DNA of 64,000 bases from Parelaphostrongylus tenuis (taxonomy: Eukaryota; Nematoda; Chromadorea; Rhabditida; Metastrongylidae), in assembly GCA_019055375.1 (NCBI GenBank), contig JAHQIW010000425.1:160983-224982 (forward strand), given 5' to 3'. Both the position numbers and the translations under genes were made by a program. Shown here piece by piece: positions 36,111 to 51,100 of this stretch. Under the pieces are notes generated by a model. It made no database searches. It was not told the origin of the DNA and worked only from the letters and a program-made list of their open reading frames with translations. Every line of letters begins with the position of its first letter. Position 1 is the stretch's first letter.

Positions 36111-39100
36111 AGCTAAACTTCAAACTTGAAACTTGAGCCACCTCTAAATGACTTCTTGTGATTACTTTTCTGATGAATTTCTAACAAAACGTCCTGTTCC
36201 TGCTATTTCACCCGTTCTAGAACTCAATTTTCCTTCCATAAAAACTACCAGACTGACTAGTGTAAGTGCTACTAATTTTTATCACCATTACTTCATCAGA
36301 CTAATGAAACCATCGATACTTCTCTAATTTCGTCATAGATAATTTTTATCCCTAATTTTCGCATGTTCAAGACTTCCATTGTTTTTTTTTAATGGGGTTG
36401 CGTATTCGTGCAAATTTTGGTTGCTTCCCGCGAAAGTGTAGCTTCTGTTCAGGTGATGATCGACAATGTCCGCTAGGAGGTCAGTATGGCAATATCGGAT
36501 GGTTTGCGCTGCAAGCTCTCATCACGGTACTCAACATGACTGTCATTATGATGAACATTATTTTCATCGTTATCTGCAAGGTATGTCCTCTAGGATAACC
36601 TTTAAACTAATTTTTATGCTCGGATAACATAGCTTTTGAGGAGAAAATCTTTGCACGACGATGCGAGGATCCTATAAGACAGAGTAATGGCAAATCGAAC
36701 CTGTTATCGATTCGTGTTATAAAAAATCTCTTTGTTTTGTTTTTCTTATTTTGAGGCTATGCGAAGTGAATTCGGCGAAGGAAGGAGTAATTACGTTAGC
36801 TTTCAGTCTTAGTAAAGAATAGAATTTGATTAACGTTTGCATGCATCGGCTGCTGAGCGTGACACATTTGTCAAAAAAAAATGTCTAAAAGATCAAGGAA
36901 GTGATGTAGAACTGTTCATCAAGAAGCCTAGTTCTTTATCGTTGAGAAGAAAGAGAGATTTTGCTCCATTCGTAATAGAAAAGAAGCCTCTAAAGATTCA
37001 CTACGATGACCCTTCAGCCCCGTAAGTCTATGCAGTTATAACGATTTAGATGAATATTGATCGACATATTAGTACTCATGTTGAACATAATGTCATAGAT
37101 AATTGCCTTTGGCCAATGGGAAATTATGTTCGCTGAGGTTTTCCGTTCTATATATCTTTTAACGGAATTATAGGTATCTAACCATTATGTGAAATTATCC
37201 ATCAAAACTTAATCGTTTCACTGAGCCTTTTTAATTTCGCATGCACCTAATTCATTATTTAGAGACTTTCTAATAATTTATAGCTTCTTACGAATTTCTC
37301 CAACATCTTTGAAGTCCCTCTACTTTTTTGATCTTTTTCTTATTCTTTATTATAGGATAATCTAATTCTCTGTGCGTCCTAACTCTTTTGAGTATCAAAA
37401 ACAAGGAAATCAACATTAACTTTAATAGATAAAAAAGAATATCGAGGGAGATGTGTTTTAGTTTTACCGTTCGAAAAATTCTAAAAAAATGGTAAGGAAA
37501 TGGGCCACTGTTAAAGATTAATGTTGCACTTTGGTATGTGCCATTTATCTCCAATAAACATTTAAGAAGGAATGCGTAATGATCGTTAAAATAACTTGCG
37601 ATGACTACCGGCTTATCGAGTCGGTACACTTTTTGTCCTCCTCGATAAGTCTGGAATCTATATAGCGAGCAGGAGGTGAGAGGCTTGATATGGTAGAGTT
37701 ATGGTGTTAAACCCCTAGAGTACCACGGGACACGGCGATAGTCCCGTCCTGACGCACGCGTGATGAGCAATGCAATGTGCCAAGTACTTAGTGATATCAG
37801 TTATCAGGAAGAAAGTACTGGTTGTATGCTCTCCCACGACGCTTCACAGCATTTTATTGGTATTATTGTTATTTCTAGTTCAATATGCACTAACTAACGC
37901 ACCATATCACAGCATATCTCATATCGTAACACCGTAACACAAGCGATTGATTCATTTGAACCATCTATTCAGCAATCTGTTTCGTATCAAAAGGTAGTGA
38001 ATTGTTAGCAACTCAGCATTTTTCTTCTATAATAATCGCGTATATAGAAGAATCTTCCATTCGAGAACGAAAAGTCTGTTAAGAAGCGCCGTGATAGGGA
38101 ACTGAACCATCAGCCTTCTTCCCGATGGCATAACACGACACTACGGACTGCGCCGCCGTGGGCGATGGAGGTGTGGAGCTAGCGCCGTGACTCTGTCACA
38201 CTCAAAGGGTTAATCACTTACTGTGTGCGACACGAGGCAACTAATGACTGTGCTTTACGTGCTCTTTTTCACTGTGCGGATCCCAGTACTTCTAACATTT
38301 AATTCGTTTTCTTGGCTTCTTCTTGAACGCCGTAGAATATGTAGAATGCCAACTGAGCGAGTCTCTCTCCAATTTCGAGGATAGCCTGGTCGTGGCGTTC
38401 CATAAGGAGATGCTGCTGACTGCCGGGGAGAGTTGGGAGTGGAGCTCGGCTTAACACACGGCGCGACGAGCACCACACCCACTCAGCTACGGCGCCCCCT
38501 ACGTGCTTTTTGAAGTTGGTAAATACAAAAAGTAATCACGTTACTTCCATGAAATCAGAAATGTCATGCATGAAATACACAGATCAGTAACTCAATAGTT
38601 TAGCGTTCCGGTGTCATACACAAGCACATGCGTGTGATGTTGTCGATGATATCGTTCTGCTTGGTCGTGAACGCTGTTGCCGGTTTACTCTACAGCGTCT
38701 ACTTCATCTATCTCGGTATTGTTGGATTTCCACGAGAAGCACAGCAAAAGTAAGGTTTCTTTTAATCTTATTGCAAAGGTTTTGAGGCATGCTCTTTGAC
38801 CGACAATTATTTGATTCCAGTTGATTGCTCAACCTTTCCACCTCAACTCATGATCCATAGAAACAGAAAAAATGGCGCGTAATTCTTATTGCGAGAACTC
38901 AAAAAAAACAACCAACTATGCAATGTCGAAAAATTTTGAAGCGCGCGAAAAGTAACACGCTATGGGTTTTTTCGTTATTTCCACATAATCCCATAATCCT
39001 ATATCGCAGCAAGTGCGGTTTGAAAGGTTATTATGTTTCTCTTTTTTGTTAATCCCTTATAAACTGATGTCACATCCTCTCAAAATCGCATTTTTTTCGC

Positions 39101-42100
39101 TTATACTAGTCAGCGTCGTCAACACTTACATTAACGGAACGCATATTTATGTGGTAGTAATTAAAATTTTATATGCAAACGTCCACCTACCGTCACCGTC
39201 CACTGCAAAAACTCGTTTTACAATTTCGCGCAAGGCTTAACTTGTTTCAGAAATTTCATAACTCTCTGCAAAGTAGTGGTAATGACTTTGTTCTCGATCA
39301 AATTAATGAAACAAGTATTTTACTCAAGCGGTCGACCCGACATGGTGTATGCAGGCTTAGGCTTAGCTCAACTCGACAACGGTGTAGGATTTCAGGATTG
39401 CATCAAAGCATAGTCGAATATCTGGCTCTAATGAGATGTCCATGATTTATTCATAATAGGTTAACATTGGAGAAATCCTTCACAGCCGCATTATATTTCA
39501 AGTTCGGCTAATTTTGAACTAAGATTATCAGAAAAATAGATTATCAACCTTTTGAATCCTGAAGCATCCTGTTTCATCACAATTTCCATCATAAATTTCC
39601 ACTAAATGCTGCTTTATTGTCATAGATGAGTTGAACGTGGTTTTTCCGTTGTCCTTCTCATGGACGTTCTTGGAAGTTTTCACACCCTCATAGCGAGTAA
39701 TTCTATAACTCTCTGGACCGATGAGGGGTTTGTTGCATTGTTAGAAAGATTAAGGTATGACGAATATATGGCATTAGTTGCGAGAAACTCGAATAAAATT
39801 GTCGAAGCCGTTTGTAACTCTGTTGAAAATGCTTGAAAGAGAATACCTGTAACATCATAGTTTAATAGATACGTTTGCTTTGTCGTCACGATGATATGGT
39901 TAACCACAGCCGAAAACCGATTGAATACTGAATGTTCCACGGAATTAAGCAATGTCTCAAATACATTGCTCATCTGATCAACACTTATAGATAGATAATA
40001 AGAGTTACAACACTGATATGGCGGTCGTGCGCTCTCTCTGCAAACATACTCAGCGACTACATAGTGATCACTTTCAACTTACCAGTTTATCGAACTGAGT
40101 CGATGATGAACTGTCTTTTATGCACCATGACTTTCAGGAACACCAAGGAATGGAAAGATCAAAAGTTTTCTTTCAATTGATTTACGAATTTGCTTTCAGT
40201 CTCTGGTGTTCGGTAGTGAACACACTGATGGTGCCTTGGGATGCGGCCACTTGTGTTCTGATGGTCGGCGGTCGGAGCAGAACGCCTCATTGCCACGAAA
40301 AATCATCTAACGAATGCTGTAATCTCGAGTAGTGTCAAGGTTGTATCATTAGATTTTCAAGATTTTACACTAAGAATCTCTTAAAACACCTTACTGACAC
40401 CTTCCGGACAGTATGGACGTATTGTATACGTGCACGACTGAATAGTTCTCGAATTTTGCCTTTCAAAAGGTGTCTTTCTTAGACATAAAATTGTTCCATT
40501 CTTTCCATTTTTTTAACTGGAAAATTAAATCTGAAAATAATGCCAATCTCAAAAAGCTCAGTGAGCTCCATGCTCTTGGCTCTTACTTAAAATGAATATC
40601 GAAATGTGTTATGCCTCAAAGACAGGAAAATTTCCGGAAACTTTGGAATCCTTTCATATGAATCATAGATAAAATTGTAAGTGAAACATACTAACGAGAA
40701 TATAATGCGTGATATGCAAAGTAATGCAAAAGTATTCATATAGATATGACGAAATATTTTATGCATATATAAATTGGGAGGGAGCTGTGGCCGAGTGGCT
40801 ATAACGCTCAGTGCGAGGCTGAATACCACTTCTCGACACTCTTCGGAACTACCTCAACCTGGTTATCCTCGTGATTGCAACTGAACGTGCTCAACCAGCA
40901 CTCTATGAAATTTATGAAAAAGCCGAAAAACGATTTGAATGTTAGTTGTACTAGGTCCGCTACTCGTACTGTGAATATAAACTGTGATGCGGACCACTTA
41001 AAGTGGTAAATGAAGTAAAGTAATATGTATTGAGTTGCCCCACCTTTTCTTTCTCAGTACTTTTAGTTCGATTTTTTTTCTTGTAGCACCACCGCTGGCT
41101 ATTCAGATGAAATGGCTTATTGCAAAGTGATGTCGCGATGAACACAGCATGCACTGATTGACCACGACCACGTTGCACGCGTGATTTTCTGCGAAAGCCT
41201 TCTGCTGCGACCGCACAGACGGGACTTTCTCAAGGCAAATGTAGATGAGTCCTAGGTCTACTGAGAAAGCATCACTAGCCATGCATGTTGGCTGCCTCGC
41301 GTTGAAGATCTGCTAGCTTAACGAAAGCCTAAATTCAATGCTCACAAAATTATGTTCTCGGTTTCCTGGGATCGGCATGCCATGCTTTTTGAAAGCTGAT
41401 CGACAATAAGCAGACAATAATGGCGATATCTACATAGAGCAACTCCGGAAGTTGGCCGGATCAGTACGTTTGAAGCGTTCGAAACAAGTTGATGTCGCCC
41501 TTCTCCAAAGTGAGGCTAGACCTCATAATGTAAAGTCAACTCACTACATTTTGGAGAAACTGGGCTGGACCACGATGACGCATCTGCTGTATCTGTGGTA
41601 TTGATCTATCGTCCTACCATCTCTTTCCGCCGCCCTGAAACAGCTTCCGCGGGAGAAAAATTCTGAAGACTACAACTCAGTGGTGACCTCACCGACATCC
41701 TTGATCTCACGCCTCATTGTTTGAGAAGGGAAAGCATTCGTCTTTGTTTAGCAAATGATTGCATATAAATGATCATAGTGATGATTTATTGCTGACTAGT
41801 TGATTTCTTTGGAAAAAAAATGTATAAAAAGTCCCAAACCGACTGTCCATTACTCCCGGCATGCTTCAATATAATTCCTAATTTTCTTCTCTAAGCCAAA
41901 CACGAGATGTCACATTGAAACTTTATTTGACAGTAAGATCACTTCAGGAGATTCCTACTTGGATCTTTCAGTGGAACACATATAAAAAAAGCGGTGAGTA
42001 TGTTGAGAGTTGATTTTGTGCTTGATGCGATTGAAATCTAGGTCTGGTGGTTTTTTTTTCCTACGAGTAATGGAGGTGTTTGAATGATTGGATTGCGGAC

Positions 42101-45100
42101 ATTTCGACCTTTCCGGGCTCTGAAGAAAGCGAACTGCCCAAACGTCAGCTGTCAAATAAAGTTTCAATGTCACCTCGTGTTTGTACAAAAAGTGTTGAAT
42201 TGTGAAGGGATCATGGAATAACCCAGTACATACTGTTTTAGAGATTTGAAATATATCAGATTTTATCTAAGATAAGTTTTAATGCGTCAATTATTTTAAT
42301 TTGTAAAAATTTACAATGTAGCCGTGAAAAGGAAATCTTGGTTATGGAATCTGCTGAACGAATTTGACAAAGATGAAACTTTTACTATTTACGTGGAAAA
42401 AGAAGTGAAAATAAATCAAATAAAATGAATTGTTGTAGTGCAGTGAGAATAGAAATTGTCATTATAGGTAATTTTTCTGCTCGCAGGATGCATAACCGTT
42501 TTCGTTACCATCAAACTACTTGCTAAATCTAACGTGAGTCACTTTTCAATTCTTCAGGACAACACTTGAAACAGCTGCCCGGAGCGCAATCCATAAGCGG
42601 CGTATGATCTCGTTGTCTAATGAGGGCTTTTTTTATCTTTATTTTGGAATCTCAGGGTTTCTCGTATTACTCTGAGACATACAATCTCCATTTCAACACA
42701 ATTTTTCTATGCACTCATATGCTTTTGGCTCGCATATATACAGGGTGTGGAAAAGGTTTTGCCTTTTTTTCATTTTGTTGATTTCAGCATTGATATGGAT
42801 ATTTTTCATAAATTCCAACAAATTTGTTGAGATCTTATTCAATTTGGTTCAAAATCTGTTTTACTTACTTGTCTGTTTTCAATTGTGCTCAAGTAATGGA
42901 TCGTGAAAGTTAACGTTTTGTAGTAGTTAAGTTGCACAAGGTGCTCGCACACGTTTCCGCCGTATACGTCCAACGCGTGTCAAAACAGCACTACTCCACA
43001 ATCGCCATAATAGACGTTAACTTTTCAAGGAGGGTCAGCATAAGTTCGCATTAGCAAAAACCATAGACTACAGTTATTTTCCGGCCTCTGTGATGGTTTA
43101 GGCCGGTATCTGCAGCACTGCAAAAACGTCATTGGTCTTCATCAAACGGAAACAACAAAATCAACGCTGCCAGCTATCACCAGCAAGTTCACGGAGCGTA
43201 AATGAGCCTGAAGTAGTCAACACTTTGGTGCAGACGGATATACGTTTCATCAGGACTGAGCTCCTGCGCATTCGGTCCGTTAAGCGATTGTCATCTGTCA
43301 AGAACAGTTCTGAGGCTTGGCATAGGGGTAATTGGCCGTCAAATTCGCCTTATCTTAGCTCAGTGGGTTGCACAGTGTAGTCCATACTGGAGGATGAAAG
43401 TTTTGGTTACTCGCCACACTAGCGCAGACGCTCTTGAAGCTGCTTGACTTGCGCTTGGGATAAAGCTATGGTGGTAACATGTGCGAGCATCTCGTGCAAC
43501 TCGACTACTGCGATTTGTTGATTTTCACGATCCATAACTCGAGCAAAAGTAAAAGTAGAGAAGTGAACCAGGCAGTTTCTAGACCAACATTGAACAATGA
43601 AATCAATAAAATCATTTTCATTGATTAAAAAACATCATATCAATGCTTAAATTGACAAAAAAAAATTGACAGAACTTTTCCGCGCTTTGCGTATATATAG
43701 ATGTAAATATAAATAAAATATGTGTATACATATATATGCATTTAGAAATAAAACAATGAGCAGTACTTCAAAAATGATACTGCACTCTTCATTCAATGCT
43801 CGTATATGAATAAGTCCAAACAATTTTAAGATTATTTGCTTACTCCAAAGTTGAGACCGTATTGAATTGTTAAAAATATCTTGTTTTATCGTTGCATGTG
43901 AATTAGCTCTTCTTTCTTATTTCGTATTACCAATAGACCTTTTGAAAAACTCAAGCGGAGCGCTAGTACTCTGAGTGCAAAACTGCAACTTTCTTTTTGC
44001 TCTAAGCAGAAGCGCTATTTGAAGCCATTCTAAGATTTAAATATAATCACAAATTTATTGAGATTTGAACTATCCTATAACTTTGAAAAGTTCAACAGTG
44101 CTGCTATCTACAGACTCTATGCCGAGCGAGAAATCATACCAAGTGTGAAATACAAATTTACTTATGCTGCTAAAACGCACCAAATAAACCTTTGCGTTTT
44201 GAAATTGCGTCATATTGAATTCACCGTTTTTTGAGCTGCCGAACGATTTTCGGAAGTCTGGAGGAAAAGCTCAGTCCAGCGGAAAAAGCCTCCAAACAAG
44301 CGTGCATTTGAAAGATGCACGCCGTTGTGGACAGGTTAATAACGAAATAGACTCGATGATTTGTAAATGATACTTTTACGCCTTTTAAAATTTCTAGACA
44401 AACATGTTTTTTACGCAATTTAATATGCTCGCAGACGGAAGTATTAGGCTGAGAAGGAAGTTTTGCGGCACTGTAAAAAATTGAAAGTTTATGCATGAAT
44501 TACGAATAAGAACAAAGTAAGTAATCTTCGAAATATAGGCTATCGTCTTCTACGACTTTTTTTACCATCGGTTCACCAAGTTTTGCATCTGGTCGAATCT
44601 GATAGACGAGCACTTGACGACGGTTCATCTTGCAAAGCAGCAATCAAGTAATCCTTGTTCAACTTTTTTGGACGTCCTAAACAAGGCTTGTCTTTGAGAT
44701 CAAGATCTCCGGCGTTAAAGCGTTGGAACCAGCGTTGAGCAGCAGATTTGCTTGTTGTGCCTTCCCCTTCAACTTCGTTGATTTCATCGACTGCAGCTCT
44801 CTGTGAAAGCTCGCTTTCTCCACTAATGACGCAATAAAAAACACCAACTTCGATTGTATCGTTGTACGGCGGTGGCTTGTAACAAAGTGAAAATAAAGCT
44901 AAATAATATCTAACACTTGAGTGTTGAAATTCTACGCAAGAAACTGTAATATTCTCATAATAAGAATGGGAGTTATGTCGTGCTTATTAGGGTGCACCAG
45001 AACTTTCTTTTCAACCGTAGTAAAAACTCATACCGGTTTTGAATTACTTCACGAAATCCGTTTTATGAAATATTACAAATCAAGTCATGAAGCAGCCATG

Positions 45101-48100
45101 TACGCCAATGCTTAGCAATATTTTGCAACACATATTTGGTCTTTGAGTCTAACTCGCTCACGGTGCTAATAAGGATCATCTTTACCTGTACGTGGTTGAC
45201 GATTTGGTACTGGACTTGTCTGAAAGAAGAAAAATTTTAACTTGCTGTATGACTTAATCTTGTGAGCAAAATACGCATTCAACCGCCTATTCGACGTCAT
45301 TAATAGAATAGGAGGCGCTGTGGCCGAGTAGTTGTGATGTTCGCCGCGGCGCGTGTAAGGTCTAACCCCATTCCCAGGACTCTCACGCAGTCAAACGACG
45401 AACGCCATATGCACCGCCACAGCCAGCTATCCTCGAGACTAGAATGAGACGCGCGAAACCAGTAATCTACGATGGTCATGAAAAAGGTAGCGGACGAACT
45501 GACAGCTAGAAGTACTGGGATCCACGTAATGGAAAAACTACTGTGAAGATGTGTAATAAAGTGTCTAAAGAAAGACAGAACAGAAACATGACTCATTTGT
45601 GAGGGATTGACTGTGATATAATGAAAAGATCATGTAATATACAACGGGAAAAGAGTAAAAAACTGAAGAAAAGAACCACCGTGAGTGCATGAAAAGCATT
45701 CGTGGATTGACCAGATTCGTATCTTGTAGAAATCTGTAGCTACTGAATACAAATGGATATTTCAAAGAGTGAATTTTTCTTCTTGGTTAAGATAAACTTT
45801 ATTCAGTGACGAGGGTATGTGTGTCTGTGACGGAGCCTCACTGCCAAACCGTTATGGGATGCTTATCCGGATTATTATGTGCGCAATGGTTGAAGTGGGA
45901 ACGATCTCGTTGTTCGGTTATGTACACATTTTATCCCGATCGCAAGCAGACGGTTTAGGCATCAACATGGCCAAATACTCTCTGAGCAAACGATTTCAGG
46001 TAATCTGAACATTTAACAGCTACTTACTCCTCATATGCACCATTGGAAGCAATTGAAATCAATAGCATCGAGCGTTATTAGACTTTCCGAAGTGCGACGA
46101 CTACACTGATAAACCTCCACAGTGTGCGTGTCGAAAAATTCCGGTTTTTTTCTCGGGATTTTGCACAATAGAAATACCTGCAGCTAACCCTTCCCCCCAT
46201 CTTGAGGACTGGGCTTAGGTTTCAAAACTACCACAAACAGCAAAAAGCCTATCACTCAACAAGGTAATCCAAAGTAATGGCAAAAACTTGCTTTAGCTCT
46301 AGGTGTATAACGAATAGCCGCGTAAAGCCTAAAAAATGTTCTACTAAAGTTATCTGGGCAGTGTAATTAATAAAAAACAACTTTTTATACTAAGAAATTG
46401 TACGATTTAATGAAATCTGAACTTAGGTTCGCAAATTTCGTGAAGAAATCAACAACGACCTCTGCTAGATGAATAAAAACACCGTCTAAATATGAAAATG
46501 GGTCCTTTTACGTCTATTTCCACGCTCTTTGAGCCCTTTAGTAAAAACGCAATTTTTTTTATTATTTCAGGTGTAAGTACTCATTCCGTAGGTGAAACAA
46601 AGTGAATCAAAGGTTGTATTTCAAGTGGCTTGCTTTGCGCTGTACCAGTCGAAATAAATTTTTGTTTCACAATCAAGGATTTCTCGCCGGATATGGTTTT
46701 TTCTAGAACAGCCGATGATCTTCCGATTATGCAAATCCCATCGATTTTGAAAATGTAAACAGTTTCGGGATTGGACTCCTTAGAGCGCTCCAACAGTCGA
46801 ATGTACATTGAGTTTCGCACTGCAAAGGGTTAAATTTCGCAACACTGGCCCTAGGTCATCGCGTTTTTTTGTAACATATAAATTGTGTGCGAAAAGTATC
46901 CTTCGTTTTGATTGCTATATTGCTCTCAGGCGTCCACTCCGAAAACCAGCTACAGACTTCGAAATTGATGAGATTTGCGCTCGAATGATTATTGTAAGTC
47001 TAGTGGAAAAGCTTAGTACAGCGAGAAATGCCTGAGTGCGAAAAATATCTTCTGCTGTTTAGAACACATTAAGGATGTCATTGCAATAATGAATTGTACC
47101 TTTAAAACTTTAGAGATTTTGGCTATCCAATGGACATCGAAACTCTGGAAAAAATCGAAAAAAAAAATGCGTTACTCAGGAGATCAAATCAAAACGCGGG
47201 CATCAAGTGATCTAAATTTGCGAAACCTAATACTCTTCTCATAATAACAGTATTCTAACGAGTCCTTTCCAAAATCGAAGTGAATTGATGAAATTGGTAA
47301 GATTTGCCCTATCTAATGATTATTGATTGCTTATGAAAAACCCTTATTTGACGGGAAATGCTTTGATGAGGAATAAAAGTTATTTTGATTGTCACAGCTT
47401 AAAGCACAGGCCATTTAGAAAACGAAATACATCCAAATTTATTTATTTTGAGCTATCAAATGACTTCCGAGACGTTTTACAATAGCAAAAAACGTTTTTA
47501 CCTAAGGGCTAAAAAAAGGCTGGAGCTAACCGGAAAATTGTCGAAAAATGGCATTGTAACTTCTCCCGAATTAATTTTTCAACTAATATCAGTTTGATAA
47601 GCACCAAGTCGGCATATTACATCAACATCGAGTGATTGGTCTACTAGCGGAGGACAATGAATTAGAGTCGCAAGATAGCCATCCTCTGTCTGTTGGACAA
47701 CAACTTACATTTGACTACCATGAAACGTGGGCGGCTCTAATTCACCTTTCGCCGATTTCTAGATGATTCGTCAGATTTGTGCACTATAGAACCTAAAGAA
47801 TGAAACTTTCCAAAAATTATAGTGATTATAGAGGGCTCTTCCCGTAACCAACTGGATGAAGATGATAGCCACTGTATACTTGTAGGAAAGAAACATAAAT
47901 TGATACTGGGCCAGCCCGTGCATCGTACAGAATTTCATACATTTCACTCCTCTTTCTTTTCTCCAAAAAATTTATCATGTATTCAACAATATTTCAGATT
48001 CATGAGACATATCGCATCACACAAATGCTGCTACCATCTGCCGTTGTTCATGCTGTTCTCTACCTCTCCTATTTATGCTTACTTATTCCAGTCAGAAACA

Positions 48101-51100
48101 TGAGGTCAGGCCATGATAATGAAAGCTTACGACATTTACAATAAAAAAATTATGGTGTAAAGCAGTACTAGTAGTTACTTCAGCCCACATGCTTCCATTT
48201 CATTGCCTACGCATTTCATTTTATCAGTCATGCATATAATTCGGTAACCAATTATGCTAAACATGCATGCAATGGTTTCTGCTGGTGGATCTCAATCATC
48301 CGTAATTTAATGTTGAATGCTGTGGTCATGAAGTAAACGACCACACGTTCTATGATCGGCGATTTCACCGAGTAAGGGAGCGTCCGAACAAAGCATTATA
48401 GCCGCCTCAAAGCTTTAAGCATACCTGTAACAATAAAATGACTGTTAGAGGAGCAACTACCCCTATGCTACTTTGGGAGATTCCACTGAGTATGCTTAAA
48501 ATTGTTCTCTCCTCTTCTGTAAAGTGCTGAATAGTGCTACCTAATAAAATTGGTTTATCTCTACGTCTACCACAACGGCAGGAAGATATTTCATCAGAAA
48601 TGATTGTCTCAGAGCATTTTCTGAGTTTTTTTTTGCGTAAGTTCTCCAAGATTCCCACTTGGTCCACTGGATAGATTAGCCGGCGTTTTTATGGCGCCAA
48701 TGAAAGAGTGGTCGCTATAAGTGAGAAGAGCCATGTAGGTTACCGTGAGGAAAGAGATCAAGGAATAAGTTCGCTCTGTTATCTAATTAATAGTGAAGTT
48801 GAAATGGTTATCAATGTTAATTGATAACTAATCATGCTCCATCTTTCATCTGTCATCATTACGGTAAATTGCGAGTAAACACGGTTAAACCTCAAGTAGG
48901 ATAAACGAAATCATATGCGTGAGTGGCCAGAGAAGGAGATCGACTATGGTATGCTGTTCAGATCTGAAAGGAAGGCCTTTGAAGAGTGATAACACAAGAT
49001 AATGAACGAAAGTTATATGAGAGCACACCGACCATACGTTATCACTTTTATCACTTTATTTGATCGGTCATCATAGCGTTATTTTTCGCTGGACGGATCC
49101 CACTACTTCTACCATTCTATTCGTTTTTTCTTCTTCTTTAACGGCGTAGAATACTGGTTGAGCGAGTCTCCTCTGCAATCTCGTGGATAGCCTTGCTGTG
49201 ACGTTTCATAGGACGTAGTCGTTGACAGCCGGAGAGAGGTGGGGGAAGGGGTGGGGCTTGGATCCATGCGCACAGTGACCGACACCACAACCATCGGCCA
49301 CGCCGCCCCCACCCCGATCGTGCGTTAAGCAGGATGGAACTCATGATAAGTGAAAATAATGAATTGATCACGCTAGGCAAGCAACAGCAGACATTCTCTG
49401 CCCAGCAATTTCGTGACTTCGTTTACGTTATGGTCACGCAATATTTTTCCTACTTATTCTGCTCTTCGTTTTTATCCAGTGCAACGTCGTGGTGACTGAG
49501 AGCCTAATTTCATCTAAAACCCATTATACCGTATAATTCTGATACATATCTGGTAGGAATAAGACCTAACAAGTAATAGGAAAATCTTACGACACTTCAA
49601 GTCTCGACTGCTCACATAGATCTCGCTCAGAAAAATCTGATAAACTGATAGCATGACAAAATGTTCTGAGCCTTTTATGAGGTCTGATGCATCCCCCTGC
49701 AAGGGATCGGCCGAATTGAAAGGCATTGTATTACTGTTGAGCGTGCAAGGGCGAAACAGCAGTTGTCTAGTACTGTAGAAATGCCGTACCAGACCTTATG
49801 AAAGGCTCAAAACATGTTATCATCTTATGACAACTTTCTTAGTTACTAAAGAGCTCTGCGCAGTGTAATATGCGATTGCAACGATTTGAATAATATCCAA
49901 TACTAATCGAGTTTCTACTAGATTCGTGGTGATGAACAAATTTCCATGTTTTGAAGAAGGATACAAGGCTATTTATACAATATCTTTTCCTCGTTGTCAT
50001 TTATGGATGAGCTAACACGGGTTTTTCAAATCTCCATTTTAATGGCTAACGTTTCGGCGATTTCACCATAGATGTTCTTCTTGATGAGAAGTTGCGAGGG
50101 TCTCAATCGTATATCATTCATTACACTCAATACAGTGACAGAATGATTGGTGTTTCGACCATAACTGGAAAGGTCAAATCGGCTCACAATATATTAACTC
50201 AAATAAATTTGTAATGTCAATACAAAACTGAAACTAAATTTTCGTCGACAATAAGGAGCTTCTTTTTAGATTCCCCGTCGTTTTGCTGTTTCTATGTCTC
50301 AATACCCTAAAATTCCATAGAAAAGAGTTGTTCAAGCTGAAAAATAGGCACGTTTGTACAGCATTTTCTGAGACGTACGTGCTGATGGGAGACACGTTAC
50401 GTAGACGGTTTAAGAGCATTTGGGATTTGTGAGATGGGGTGGGATATTTTAACAACAAGAGTAGCATTAGCTTTGTAAACCACATTGTTCCATTCGACTG
50501 CTTGTCTACACAGCTGATGATAAGTGTAATTTTGAACTCTGAGAAGGTGATAAAATCAAGATCATTCAACATTGACTTGAGAGATAACTGATAGCTTACT
50601 ACCAACCGAGTTTGCCACTTCGATGCATTAACTGATCTACCTCATCAGTACCACGATGACTCGAGTCGAGTGTCCAGCAGCAGTTGTTCCTGCGACGTTC
50701 GTCGTTGTAGGCATCGCATCGAGACAAATCGAGTAGAGTGGATTACTGCACGAATAAAGTGGCGTCCTTAACTGTGCCCTTACAAACAGAAATCCAACCA
50801 TCCTAAACTGACCAAGCATCATTCGGTGCTGTACAAGATACAGGGCGGTCGTTGAGCGAATGTTGAGCAATAATGATTGTATTCTCTTCTTATTGGTGAG
50901 CTAACACGGAGCTTCTGTATATCTCTATTATCACGGCGTAGTTTTTGGCGGCTTGCTTTCATTGAATTCACGATGATTTGCGCCGTCGAGTGTCTACAGC
51001 AGTTGTTCTTCTTCCGATATTGACCTTCATAGCCTTCGGATCGAGACGAATCGAGTAGTGTGGATCACTGCACGAATGAAGACATACAGGGCCCCATTCA

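Larger units (their letters stand above)
33046..36452. other. Receptor intron 1
   Basis: It contains a SINE family 6 copy (35538-35722) and a TA run (36062-36110). The ACAGCGCTGTAAT palindrome occurs twice (34767-34779 and 35378-35390). No other gene is seen. Confidence 0.4.

Noticed and set aside
42732..42760. CAGGGTGTGGAAAAGG as a mariner terminal inverted repeat
   Set aside because: No matching inverted end was found within 3 kb, and the same bases form the donor of receptor exon 6 in the model.
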